A DNA stretch of 64,000 bases from Desulfobacter sp. (lineage in GTDB: Bacteria > Desulfobacterota > Desulfobacteria > Desulfobacterales > Desulfobacteraceae). Positions 56,417 to 64,000 of this stretch are shown here, piece after piece. Location: assembly GCA_028768545.1 (NCBI GenBank), contig CP054838.1, positions 985,501-1,049,500 of the forward strand, read 5' to 3'. Positions within the stretch are counted from its first letter, which is position 1. Every line of letters starts with the position of its first letter. Both the position numbers and the translations under genes were made by a program. The notes under the pieces are model-generated. The model was given only the letters and a program-made list of their open reading frames with translations. It searched no databases and was not told the DNA's origin.

Positions 56417-57322
56417 GTGACATTACGGCAGCTTGAATTGTTTCTTGCCCTGGTAAAAGCCCCCCATCTGAGCCAGGTCGCAAAGGATTACGGATTGACC
56501 CAATCTGCAGTGTCCATGGCTATCAAGGCCCTTGAGGAGACCCTGGGCAAGCCTTTGTTTGACCGGATTCATAAACGGCTGGTGATCAATGAGAACGGCC
56601 GGTATTTTTACAGAATGGTTGACCCTCTGGTCTTTGGTCTTCGGGAAAGTGAAATGATGTTCAGGGATCAGGATCTGCTCGGAGATATCAAGATCGGTGC
56701 CAGTTCTTCCATTGCCAATTATATTCTGCCCCAGATCATCTATGAGTTTGCCGAGCAGTACGGCGGGGTTCGGCTGGAAAAAATCACAGGGAATACCGAA
56801 GAAATCGGAAGACTCATCGAAGACGGAGATGTGGATATCGGTTTTGTGGAAGCTGACTATGCAAGCACTGAGATCGAGCGCAAGGTTCTGGGGCTGGATG
56901 AGCTTTATGTGGTTACCGGGGATAGGGATCTGGTCAGGGACGAAGAGTACAATCTGGACGAACTTTTGTCCAAGCGATGGATACTCAGGGAAGAAGGGTC
57001 GGGAACCCGTGAGGTTTTTCTTCATTATATGGAAAAGTATAAAAAGCGGTTTAGGCCTTTTTTAGAGGTGGGTCACACAGAGGCGGTGAAATCAGTCCTG
57101 AGGAATAAGGGGGCTGTCAGCTGTCTTTCCAGAATATCGGTTATGAACGAATTAAGTGCCGGCCAATTGTTTCGTCTAAAGATAAGGGATTTCAAGTTCA
57201 CCCGGTCTTTTTATACCATCTGGCATAAAAATAAGTATTTCAGTTCTGTGCTCCAGGCCTTTCTCTTTTATACAAAAGAACGGTACAAGGCTGTATACGA
57301 AAGTCAGACACATATTCATTAG
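56417..57322 (+). CDS. LysR-family transcriptional regulator
   Basis: This 301-residue protein has the LysR helix-turn-helix (QLELFLALVKAPHLSQVAKD, then TQSAVSMAIKALEETLGKPL) and a substrate-binding domain. The GTG at 56417 has AGGAG eight bases upstream; a TTG at 56414 is close by. It follows the SDR gene by about 95 bp. It may regulate that pair, but no operator is identified. Confidence 0.9.
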   Translation: MTLRQLELFLALVKAPHLSQVAKDYGLTQSAVSMAIKALEETLGKPLFDRIHKRLVINENGRYFYRMVDPLVFGLRESEMMFRDQDLLGDIKIGASSSIANYILPQIIYEFAEQYGGVRLEKITGNTEEIGRLIEDGDVDIGFVEADYASTEIERKVLGLDELYVVTGDRDLVRDEEYNLDELLSKRWILREEGSGTREVFLHYMEKYKKRFRPFLEVGHTEAVKSVLRNKGAVSCLSRISVMNELSAGQLFRLKIRDFKFTRSFYTIWHKNKYFSSVLQAFLFYTKERYKAVYESQTHIH

Positions 57323-57383
57323 GCGGGTCAGGGATCCCCAACGTTGGGGCGTCATGGTCGGTTTTGCCGCCAAGTAAATGCAC

Positions 57384-57423
57384 AAGGGCCTGGAAAAATG
57401 GTTAAAATTTCCAGGCCCTTTTT
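57384..57423. terminator. bidirectional terminator between LysR and dodecin
   Basis: AAGGGCCTGGAAA and TTTCCAGGCCCTT are perfect complements (13 bp), followed by T on the forward side and preceded by A. The convergent genes can share it. Confidence 0.85.
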
Positions 57424-57430
57424 GCGGCGG

Positions 57431-57640
57431 TTAATCCTGGTATTTGAATGACACCCTTAAACTGGCCCTGAACTGGGCGGGCTTGCCGTTTTCAACTTTG
57501 ATATCCAGTTTATTGACCTCGGCAATGCGCAAGTCCCTCAAAGAAGAGCTTGCCTTTTCAATGGCGGTTGCAGCAGCATCTTCCCAGGATGTGGGGCTGG
57601 ATCCCACAAGATCGATAATTTTGTAAACACTTTCACCCAT
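57431..57640 (-). CDS. dodecin flavin-binding protein
   Basis: This 69-residue protein, from an ATG at 57640 with TTTAAGGAGG upstream, matches dodecin: YKIIDLVGSSPTSWEDAA, AEVNKLDIKVENGK and FRASLRVSFKY. Dodecins are twelve-subunit shells that store or buffer flavins. The longer frame upstream starts at a less likely codon. Confidence 0.92.
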   Translation of the reverse strand: MGESVYKIIDLVGSSPTSWEDAAATAIEKASSSLRDLRIAEVNKLDIKVENGKPAQFRASLRVSFKYQD

Positions 57641-57823
57641 GATTACCTCCTTAAACATAAAAAATTAAATTATACGGACGGTATAGGGAAACTGAAGATG
57701 TGATGTTTTTGAGACTGAAAACAGATCGGAATGGTTAAGATTATATAAGATTTGCCCGGGTGTCAAACAGAAGGGCCGCGGCATGGGTTGACAAATGTCA
57801 CCGCATGGTGATATTAACCGGAC

Positions 57824-58465
57824 ATGAACAAGAAAGCGCCGGTTGTTATCCGGGATAAAATGATCACTAGAAAAAGGCTGATTTCTGCTGTGGGCAGCAT
57901 CCTTGGCCGAGAAGGGTTCAAGGGGATCGGCGTCAATGCCGTTGCCCGGGAGGCAGGGGTGGATAAGGTATTGATTTACCGGTATTTTGGGGGGCTGCCC
58001 GGTCTGATTGCCGCCTTTGGAAAGGAGGGCGATTTTTGGCCCTCTGCCCTGGAAATGGCCGGAGGAGATATCAAAGCCTTTTCCCGGCTCTCTTTGGAAA
58101 AAAGGCTTTCTTCTTTTTCCCGGTATTTTATTTCAGCCTTAAGAAAGCGGCCGGTGACGTTGAATATCATGGCCTGGGAAATGGTGGAGGTCAACGACCT
58201 GACCCGGGAGCTTGAAGCGGTCAGGGAAAAAAGTATTCTGGAGTTTTTCAAGCTTTTTTTTAGGACAAATCAGAACGCAGATCAGATTCAGACCGGTATG
58301 ATGCTGGTCGGGGCTGCCTTGAGTTATCTGTTGATCCGTTCAGACCATATTGAGGTATACGGCGGTCTTGGACTTACCACAGATGAAGACTGGGAACGGA
58401 TTCAGTCGGGCGTCGAAACCATTGTCAAGGGGATTGTAAATTTCAACAGGATAAATCTGTCCTGA
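57824..58465 (+). CDS. TetR-family transcriptional regulator
   Basis: This 213-residue protein has a TetR-type DNA-binding domain (RLISAVGSILGREGFKGIGV, then VDKVLIYRYFGGLPGLI). The C-terminal domain would bind a small ligand. It lies 49 bp before the nitroreductase gene on the same strand and may regulate it. No operator is assigned. Confidence 0.88.
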   Translation: MNKKAPVVIRDKMITRKRLISAVGSILGREGFKGIGVNAVAREAGVDKVLIYRYFGGLPGLIAAFGKEGDFWPSALEMAGGDIKAFSRLSLEKRLSSFSRYFISALRKRPVTLNIMAWEMVEVNDLTRELEAVREKSILEFFKLFFRTNQNADQIQTGMMLVGAALSYLLIRSDHIEVYGGLGLTTDEDWERIQSGVETIVKGIVNFNRINLS

Positions 58466-58513
58466 TTTTTTTTGTTTTAAAAAGTCACTGATAGGTGACA
58501 AATAGGGGGGCGT

Positions 58514-59644
58514 ATGAACAGAAGGATGTTTTTAAAGCAGAATATGGCGGCGGCCGCTCTTTTTTTGGGGGCAGGCCAGACAATCACCGGATGTGGGAGG
58601 AATTTTCGGCAAACCCTGATGGATTCTTCATTGCCGCCGGGTGGCCGGGGGCTGCAGCAAAAAGGTCTTGGTCCAAAGGAATGGGCAATACTTTACCATG
58701 CCTCTCTTGCGCCAAGCGGTCATAACAGCCAGCCCTGGTGTGTCCGGATTAACGATCCCCGTGAGTGGGTGGTGGGGGCGGATCAAAAAAGAGGCTTAAA
58801 GGTGGTGGATCCGGAAAACCGTGAGATGTTATTGTCCATTGGTGCGTTTTTGGAAAACCTGGTTCAGGCGGCAAAAAGTTACGGGTATGATCCCCGGGTT
58901 AAGGTGATTGGCCGGAGTCGGTTTGACCAGGACCTTGCCCGTGTCAGGCTTTTGGCTATTGTTCCAAACCAGGCCTCCTTGTCCCGGATTACACTCAGGA
59001 GAACGGTCAAGTCCAACTTGAAGCCTGGGGAGATCGGCAGCGCTGATATTAAAGCCTTTAACAAAGCGGTTGGAGACGGGTTTTATTATTTCCCCCGGAA
59101 CTCCGGCCATGGACGGCTTATGGCCGAGTCGGCCGTGGAAAATTTTAAACGCCAATTTGAAAATAAAGCGGCCATGGAAGAGGCGGCGTTTTGGACACGG
59201 CTGTCGGATCGTGATGCCAAGAAATTCAGGGACGGATTGACCACGGACGGAATGGAGATCAACGGTGTGATTGGATGGGGGGTGCGAACCTTTATGAAAT
59301 CCAGGGATGTAACCGGTGAAACCTGGCGGAAAAAGGCGGTTGAAAAGGTGGCCGCCCAGGCGGGTCAGGGTGGTGGATGGGTGGTGATTACAAGCCGCGG
59401 AAACTCGGTGGCCGACCTGATAGATACCGGCCGCAGATTCCAGCGCATGGCCTTGCTGGCCCGGGAAAGAAATATCGGTATCCACCCCATGACCCAGTCT
59501 CTGGAAGAGCCCCATGGTCAAAAAACCATTCAAGAGAACCACGATGCATCCATGGTTCCCCAGTTCATGCTCCGGGTGGGGTATCTGGATCAGTATCCTG
59601 ATCCGGTCAGTCTAAGGCGGCCGGTGCATTGGTTTTTGGTCTGA
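58514..59644 (+). CDS. lipoprotein nitroreductase-family protein (Acg-like)
   Basis: This 376-residue protein starts MNRRMFLKQNMAAAALF, a twin-arginine-like leader, and has a lipobox-like TITGC, so it may be exported and lipid-anchored. The domain resembles the nitroreductase superfamily of the Acg type: LAPSGHNSQPWCVRI is the FMN-phosphate contact, followed by large insertions and IHPMTQSLEEPHGQ. Acg proteins sequester FMN or reduce nitro compounds; the role here is not known. It follows the TetR gene and abuts pta tail-to-tail. Confidence 0.75.
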   Translation: MNRRMFLKQNMAAAALFLGAGQTITGCGRNFRQTLMDSSLPPGGRGLQQKGLGPKEWAILYHASLAPSGHNSQPWCVRINDPREWVVGADQKRGLKVVDPENREMLLSIGAFLENLVQAAKSYGYDPRVKVIGRSRFDQDLARVRLLAIVPNQASLSRITLRRTVKSNLKPGEIGSADIKAFNKAVGDGFYYFPRNSGHGRLMAESAVENFKRQFENKAAMEEAAFWTRLSDRDAKKFRDGLTTDGMEINGVIGWGVRTFMKSRDVTGETWRKKAVEKVAAQAGQGGGWVVITSRGNSVADLIDTGRRFQRMALLARERNIGIHPMTQSLEEPHGQKTIQENHDASMVPQFMLRVGYLDQYPDPVSLRRPVHWFLV

Positions 59645-61774
59645 TTATTTTATGATGTCCAGGGGTTTTGGCTGGCTGAGACGGTCTTTTTCCTGGGCCT
59701 GGATGGCAGTGATGGCAACGGTATTAATGATGTCCGCCACAAGACAGCCCCGGCTCAGGTCATTCACGGGCTTGTTCAGCCCCTGGAGTACAGGGCCGAC
59801 AGCCACGGCTCCCGAAGACCGCTGAACCGCCTTGTATGTATTATTTCCGGTGTTCAGATCAGGAAAGATTAATACGGTGGCTTTTCCTGCCACAGGAGAG
59901 TCGGGCAGTTTTGTTTTGGCAACGTGGGGGTCTACGGCCGCATCGTATTGAATGGGGCCTTCCACAAGCAGGCCCCTTTGATTTTGTCTGACCATGTCCG
60001 TGGCTTCTCTGACCTTGTCCACATCCTTTCCTTTGCCAGAAGTACCGGTTGAATAGGAGAGCATGGCAATCCTCGGTTCAATGCCGAATATGCCTGCGGT
60101 CTCTGCCGAGGTTATGGCAATCTCGGCCAGCTCCCGGGCATCTGGATCCGGGTTGACGGCACAATCCCCGTAGGCCAGGACCTTGTCCCACAAACACATG
60201 AAAAAGAGGCTGGAAACCGGTGTGGAGCGCTGTTTAGCCTTGATGATCTCAAAGGCCGGCTTGATGGTGGCCGCAGTGCTGTGGATCGATCCTGACACCA
60301 TCCCGTCTACATGGCCCATCTGGACCATCATGGTGCCGAAATAGTTGACGTCGCAGATCTGGTCCCGGGCATTTTCAATGGTCATGCCCTTGTGCTTCCT
60401 TAACTCATAATAGGTTTGGGCGTAGGGCTCTAAATGGGAAGAGTTCAGGGGGTCAATGATTTCAAATTTTCCCATGCGCAGACCCATCTTGTTGATTTTG
60501 CGCTTGATTTTTCTGGGGTTGCCAAGGAGGGTGATTTCTACGATTTCACGCCTCAGCAGGGTTTCCACGGCAAGCAATACCCTGTCTTCGGTCCCTTCGG
60601 GCAGGACGATTCTTTTTTTAAATTCCCTGGCTTTTTGAATCAGGTCGTATTCAAACATTTTTGGGGTGACAATGGTTGAATCTGTTTTGATCACCTTGTC
60701 TGAGAGTTTATCCGTATCAACGTGCTGTTCAAATAGTGCCAGGGCCCGGGTGATTTTGCGCTGATCATCAGGAGAAATGTCGGTTTTTAGTTTTTCCACC
60801 CGTACTGCCGTCTGAAAGGTGTCGTCTTCAACGCTCAGCAGCGGCACCATGCCGGAAAAACCCTGGATGAGATCCCATACCGAATCTTCCGGGGTGAGGC
60901 CGCCGGTCAGAATAATACCAGAGATATTTTCAATGGATCGGGAACTCAGGGTGGCCATGCAGGCGACAATGACGTCTGCCCTGTCGCCCGGGGTGATGAT
61001 CAGGGTGCCGTGGGAAATCCGGGTTAAGAGATTTCTCAGCTGCATGGCCGCCACGGTAAACTGGCGGGCATGACGGTACAGCTGTTTGTGTCCGCAGAGG
61101 ACCTTGGCGTCCAGGGCCTGGGCCACCTCTTTAAGGGTGGGTTTGTCAAGCACCTCTTCCTGGGGCACGGTATAGATTAACTGCCGGTTAAAAAGGTTGG
61201 TTGCCTTGAGATGGTCAATGATTTTGCCGGTATCCGAAGGTGCGGCCCGGTTGATGATGGTGCCGATGACATCACACCCTTTGCTGACAAGGGAGTTGAG
61301 GGTGAGGCCGGCAAGCATGGATATTTCTTCCATTGATTTTTCAAAGGCATCGGCCACCAGGAGGACCGGGCAGGAGAGGTTGTTGATAATGGTGGCGTTG
61401 ATGTCAAATTCCACCCCGGCAGAAGAAGATACAAAATCCGTACCTTCACAGATGATGAACTCGCAATGCTGCCTGGCATCATTGTACTTTTCAATTATTT
61501 TTTCCAGAACTTCCCCTTTTTTCCCCTGGGTGATGAGGCTGTCGGCCTCAGCCTGGGTGATGCCGTACATTTTTTCGTAGGGCAGGTTGATGTTGAACTG
61601 GGTGGCCATGAGCTGGATGTCCTGGTCCAGTCCTTCCTGGGGTGTTTTTCGTATAATCGGTCTGAAAAAACCGATGCAGTCCAGTTTTCTGAACAGCATT
61701 TCCATCACCCCCAGGGCAATGGCGGATTTTCCTGATCCGGCTTCGGTAGCGGTAATATATAAACCATTCGACAT
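59645..61774 (-). CDS. pta: phosphate acetyltransferase, long form
   Basis: This 709-residue protein is the long form of Pta. The N-terminal P-loop domain has ATEAGSGKSAIALGV, a DRTGG-type domain follows (FSGMVPLLSVEDDTF region), and the C-terminal PTA domain has LPEGTEDRVLLAVETLLRR, GTSGKGKDVDKV and VLQGLNKPVNDLSRG. It interconverts acetyl-CoA and acetyl phosphate, needed for acetate use or excretion. No ackA adjoins. The stop abuts the nitroreductase stop. Confidence 0.93.
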   Translation of the reverse strand: MSNGLYITATEAGSGKSAIALGVMEMLFRKLDCIGFFRPIIRKTPQEGLDQDIQLMATQFNINLPYEKMYGITQAEADSLITQGKKGEVLEKIIEKYNDARQHCEFIICEGTDFVSSSAGVEFDINATIINNLSCPVLLVADAFEKSMEEISMLAGLTLNSLVSKGCDVIGTIINRAAPSDTGKIIDHLKATNLFNRQLIYTVPQEEVLDKPTLKEVAQALDAKVLCGHKQLYRHARQFTVAAMQLRNLLTRISHGTLIITPGDRADVIVACMATLSSRSIENISGIILTGGLTPEDSVWDLIQGFSGMVPLLSVEDDTFQTAVRVEKLKTDISPDDQRKITRALALFEQHVDTDKLSDKVIKTDSTIVTPKMFEYDLIQKAREFKKRIVLPEGTEDRVLLAVETLLRREIVEITLLGNPRKIKRKINKMGLRMGKFEIIDPLNSSHLEPYAQTYYELRKHKGMTIENARDQICDVNYFGTMMVQMGHVDGMVSGSIHSTAATIKPAFEIIKAKQRSTPVSSLFFMCLWDKVLAYGDCAVNPDPDARELAEIAITSAETAGIFGIEPRIAMLSYSTGTSGKGKDVDKVREATDMVRQNQRGLLVEGPIQYDAAVDPHVAKTKLPDSPVAGKATVLIFPDLNTGNNTYKAVQRSSGAVAVGPVLQGLNKPVNDLSRGCLVADIINTVAITAIQAQEKDRLSQPKPLDIIK

Positions 61775-61869
61775 GGATATTTCTCCTGAAAATGTTTACA
61801 GAGTCAAGGCCGGGACAAGAAATTTCAATATGTCCCGGGAAGTGTTAAATTTATAGCTGAATCTGTGAT

Positions 61870-62448
61870 TCAATGGCGGGTCTCTTCATTGACGAGCATC
61901 TGTGCAATGGTCAGTTTGATTTTTTGGGTTTTACCTGTTGCATACCGATAGTCCATTTCAACCTTGGCCATCTGGCGGTAAAACGGGGTGCGGTCAAAGG
62001 GGACATAGGGCTTTGTGTCAAATTGGCCGGCAGAACAGCCAGGTCCTTTGATCACGGGAACGCCGGGTTTGTGAATTTCATGGGGCAGTCCGTGCATCCG
62101 GCAGATCATGGGGCGGAACTTGTAAAGCCTGCATTTGCCGTCAAGGAGCAGGGGGCATGGAATTTTTTGGGATTCAGGGGCTTTTTTGCAGGTGTTTTCA
62201 TCTTTGAAAAAAGTGGATTTGCAATAGGATTTAGCTTGGGTGAGTATCTCTTTTTGATCCTCGGGGACCAGGGTGTTAAATCCATGGAGCAGGTATGCTT
62301 TTTCCACATGGGTGTGGTGGTAGAACAGGGAAAAACAGCAGTTATCCTTGCATCCTTGGCATTGGAATTGGTATTGGGCTGAAATCTTATCCCAGGCATG
62401 ATCCATGGTTGAAAATAGGTCTGACAGCTGATGAAAATGATTAGGCAT
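61870..62448 (-). CDS. YkgJ-type Cys-cluster protein
   Basis: From an ATG at 62448 the protein has 192 residues and carries the YkgJ pattern: CQGCKDNCC, CPLLLDGKCRLYKFRPMICR and a later GCSAGQ. It likely binds a metal or iron-sulfur cluster; function unknown. It overlaps the dgt stop within a few bases and forms a unit with dgt. The longer frame to 62514 lies within the dgt coding sequence and is less likely. Confidence 0.8.
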   Translation of the reverse strand: MPNHFHQLSDLFSTMDHAWDKISAQYQFQCQGCKDNCCFSLFYHHTHVEKAYLLHGFNTLVPEDQKEILTQAKSYCKSTFFKDENTCKKAPESQKIPCPLLLDGKCRLYKFRPMICRMHGLPHEIHKPGVPVIKGPGCSAGQFDTKPYVPFDRTPFYRQMAKVEMDYRYATGKTQKIKLTIAQMLVNEETRH

Positions 62449-62464
62449 CTTTGGGTACCTGGAT

Positions 62465-63550
62465 TTAAACAAGGGGGTTGGGGAAAAAGAGTCGGGTATA
62501 GAGCTTGAGCGCATATCTGTCTGTCATGCTCGCAATCAGGTCACACACCGACCGTTTCAATGTGTTTTTCCCCGAATCCCATGGTGCCATTTCCATTTTT
62601 TCCAGCTCCTGCTGCATGGTATCGGGGTTTTCCATAAAATAATGATAGAGTCCTTCAATGACTTTTTTGGCTTTGACAAATTCGTTGTGGACCGCCGGAG
62701 ACCGATATACTTTATCATAGAGAAATTTGCGTAAAATAGTCATGGCCTGGAAAGTTTCTTTCCCCATGTTCAGGACAAATTCTCCGTTTTGGGGGCCGCT
62801 GTTGTATACCACCTGTTCCATCATGGTGGAGGCGCGCACGGAGTGGGTTTTTCCCAGTTTCCGCACACAGATGTCCGGCAGATCTGACATTTTGATCACC
62901 TTTCCCCTGAGTGCGTCGTCCAGGTCGTGGTTGAGGTAGGCGATGATATCGGCCAGCCGGACGATTCGACCCTCGATGGTGATTGCGGTTTCTCCGGGGG
63001 TGGACGGGATAATGTTTCCAAATCCTTTGGAGTGTTTGAGTATTCCGTCCCTGACCTCCCGGGTCAGGTTCAGGCCCAGGCCTTTGTTTTCCAGTACGTC
63101 CACGACTCTCAAGCTCTGGTCTGAATGGGTAAAATTAGGAGAATGAACCTGGATGAGGGCGGTTTCTCCACCATGGCCAAAGGGGGTGTGGCCCAGATCA
63201 TGGCCCAGGGCAATGGCTTCGGCCAAATCTTCATTGAGCCGCATGGCCCGGGCAATATTTCTGGCGATTTCAGAGACCTCAAGGGTATGGGTCAGCCGGG
63301 TTCGATAGTGGTCCCCCAGGGGGGAGAGAAATACCTGGGTCTTATACTTGAGTCGTCTGAATGCATTGGAATAGACAATCCTGTCCCGGTCAAGCTGGAA
63401 AGGGGTTCGGATGTTGCAGGTGTCCGTTTCAGGATGCCGCCTTTGGGCAAAAGCGCTGGGTGTCCCGTATTCAGAAAGAAATTGCTGTTCTCTTTGCTGG
63501 AAAATTTCTCTGATGCACAGGTCGTTTTCTGATTTTTCAAGTGCTTTCAT
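62465..63550 (-). CDS. dgt: dGTP triphosphohydrolase-like HD-domain protein
   Basis: This 361-residue protein has the HD metal-binding set: His in RLTHTLEVSEIARNIAR, HD in AIALGHDLGHTPFGHGGE and a later Asp in RLADIIAYLNHDLDD. It matches deoxyguanosinetriphosphate triphosphohydrolases of the short type. Such enzymes cleave dNTPs to deoxynucleosides and triphosphate. It is followed by the Cys-cluster gene in one unit. Confidence 0.9.
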   Translation of the reverse strand: MKALEKSENDLCIREIFQQREQQFLSEYGTPSAFAQRRHPETDTCNIRTPFQLDRDRIVYSNAFRRLKYKTQVFLSPLGDHYRTRLTHTLEVSEIARNIARAMRLNEDLAEAIALGHDLGHTPFGHGGETALIQVHSPNFTHSDQSLRVVDVLENKGLGLNLTREVRDGILKHSKGFGNIIPSTPGETAITIEGRIVRLADIIAYLNHDLDDALRGKVIKMSDLPDICVRKLGKTHSVRASTMMEQVVYNSGPQNGEFVLNMGKETFQAMTILRKFLYDKVYRSPAVHNEFVKAKKVIEGLYHYFMENPDTMQQELEKMEMAPWDSGKNTLKRSVCDLIASMTDRYALKLYTRLFFPNPLV

Positions 63551-63681
63551 AAAATCATCATTGAATAATTATCAAGATTCATTAAAATACAGGATTTGGT
63601 GGAAAATGCAAGTGCCGGGTAAATTCAAACAATTGATAAAAGGGGCAGGCAATCTTTGCCCGTATTAATAAGGTGGCGGTT

Positions 63682-64000
63682 TTGACGTACGAGTTTTTTA
63701 TGGAAAAAGCAATGGAGCAGGCAATGGCAGCCTATGACCAAGGGCAATTCCCCGTGGGGTGTGTTATTGTCCAGGATGGAAAGGTAATCGCTCAAGGGGC
63801 CAGGGCAGGGACTTCCGGAACCTCATCTTTTTTCAGTGAAATCGACCATGCTGAAATCAGGGCGCTAAAGCATCTGCAATCCTATGAAGGGGTGTTCAAA
63901 CCCGATGACGCTGTGCTTTTTTGCACCATGGAACCTTGTCTCATGTGCTTTTCTGCCATCCTTCTTTCAGGCATAAAAACAATTGTTTTTGCCTATGAAG
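63682..64000 (+). CDS. nucleoside/tRNA-adenosine deaminase-like protein, 3' end cut
   Basis: The gene runs off the window. The TTG at 63682 with AAGGTG upstream gives MTYEFFMEKAM, close to TadA-type starts; the ATG at 63700 and a GTG at 63673 are alternatives. The zinc motif is present: HAE in DHAEIRALKHL and PCLMC in TMEPCLMCFSAI. It belongs to the cytidine/deoxycytidylate deaminase family. tRNA adenosine deaminase (TadA) or guanine deaminase are both possible, and the C-terminus is needed to decide. Confidence 0.8.
   Translation, partial: MTYEFFMEKAMEQAMAAYDQGQFPVGCVIVQDGKVIAQGARAGTSGTSSFFSEIDHAEIRALKHLQSYEGVFKPDDAVLFCTMEPCLMCFSAILLSGIKTIVFAYE

Overview
The window looks like a chromosomal segment of a sulfate-reducing bacterium of the Desulfobacterota, most like the Desulfobacterales. 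The main evidence is a complete aprBA-qmoABC cluster (APS reductase and its membrane electron-transfer complex) at 46.7-54.3 kb. Housekeeping genes, the tRNAs and the SRP RNA are bacterial and look intact. The assignment is by gene content and protein character only; no database search was possible.

Layout. 0-9.2 kb: a partial aminotransferase, a nested insertion (an IS256-type element inside an IS630/ISY100-type element), a giant internally duplicated membrane protein of unknown function, and an ISAs1-type transposase. 9.2-9.6 kb: two fold-back palindromic repeats. 9.8-19.7 kb: a fused double CDP-alcohol phosphatidyltransferase, a metallo-beta-lactamase-fold protein, a GntR regulator, a YgiQ-type radical SAM protein, a broken histidine kinase, a TrpB2-type gene with an in-frame TAG, and an EamA-type permease. 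19.8-24.9 kb: a glycyl-radical-enzyme locus (regulator, enzyme, activase, FMN-binding-type protein) whose enzyme and activase carry lesions. 25-31.2 kb: radA-rlmE-yebC, then nadA-lolA-acyl-CoA ligase on the other strand. 31.3-43.5 kb: dnaK-grpE, SRP RNA, a STAS protein, a broken lipoprotein gene, tRNA-Pro, an amidase, tig-clpP-clpX-lon and rho. 43.7-46.5 kb: tRNA-Val and tRNA-Asp behind a consensus promoter, a third palindromic repeat, a truncated IS110 transposase, and leuB. 46.7-54.3 kb: sulfate reduction genes. 54.7-64 kb: two Cys-cluster proteins, an SDR protein lacking the usual catalytic Lys, LysR and TetR regulators, dodecin, a lipoprotein nitroreductase, pta, dgt and a partial deaminase.

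How the genes work together. AprBA reduces APS to sulfite with electrons delivered through QmoABC from the menaquinone pool. Pta, the acyl-CoA ligase, LeuB and NadA support central, biosynthetic and cofactor metabolism. Tig, ClpP, ClpX, Lon, DnaK and GrpE form a protein quality-control block.

A recurring theme is gene damage. Five reading frames carry lesions (IS630 transposase, histidine kinase, TrpB2, glycyl radical enzyme, a lipoprotein). The four clear frameshifts are each explained by loss of one base from an A/T homopolymer, and the in-frame stops are each explicable as C-to-T changes in Gln codons. The essential genes are clean. This fits either an IS-rich genome under relaxed selection or uncorrected sequencing error; reads would decide.
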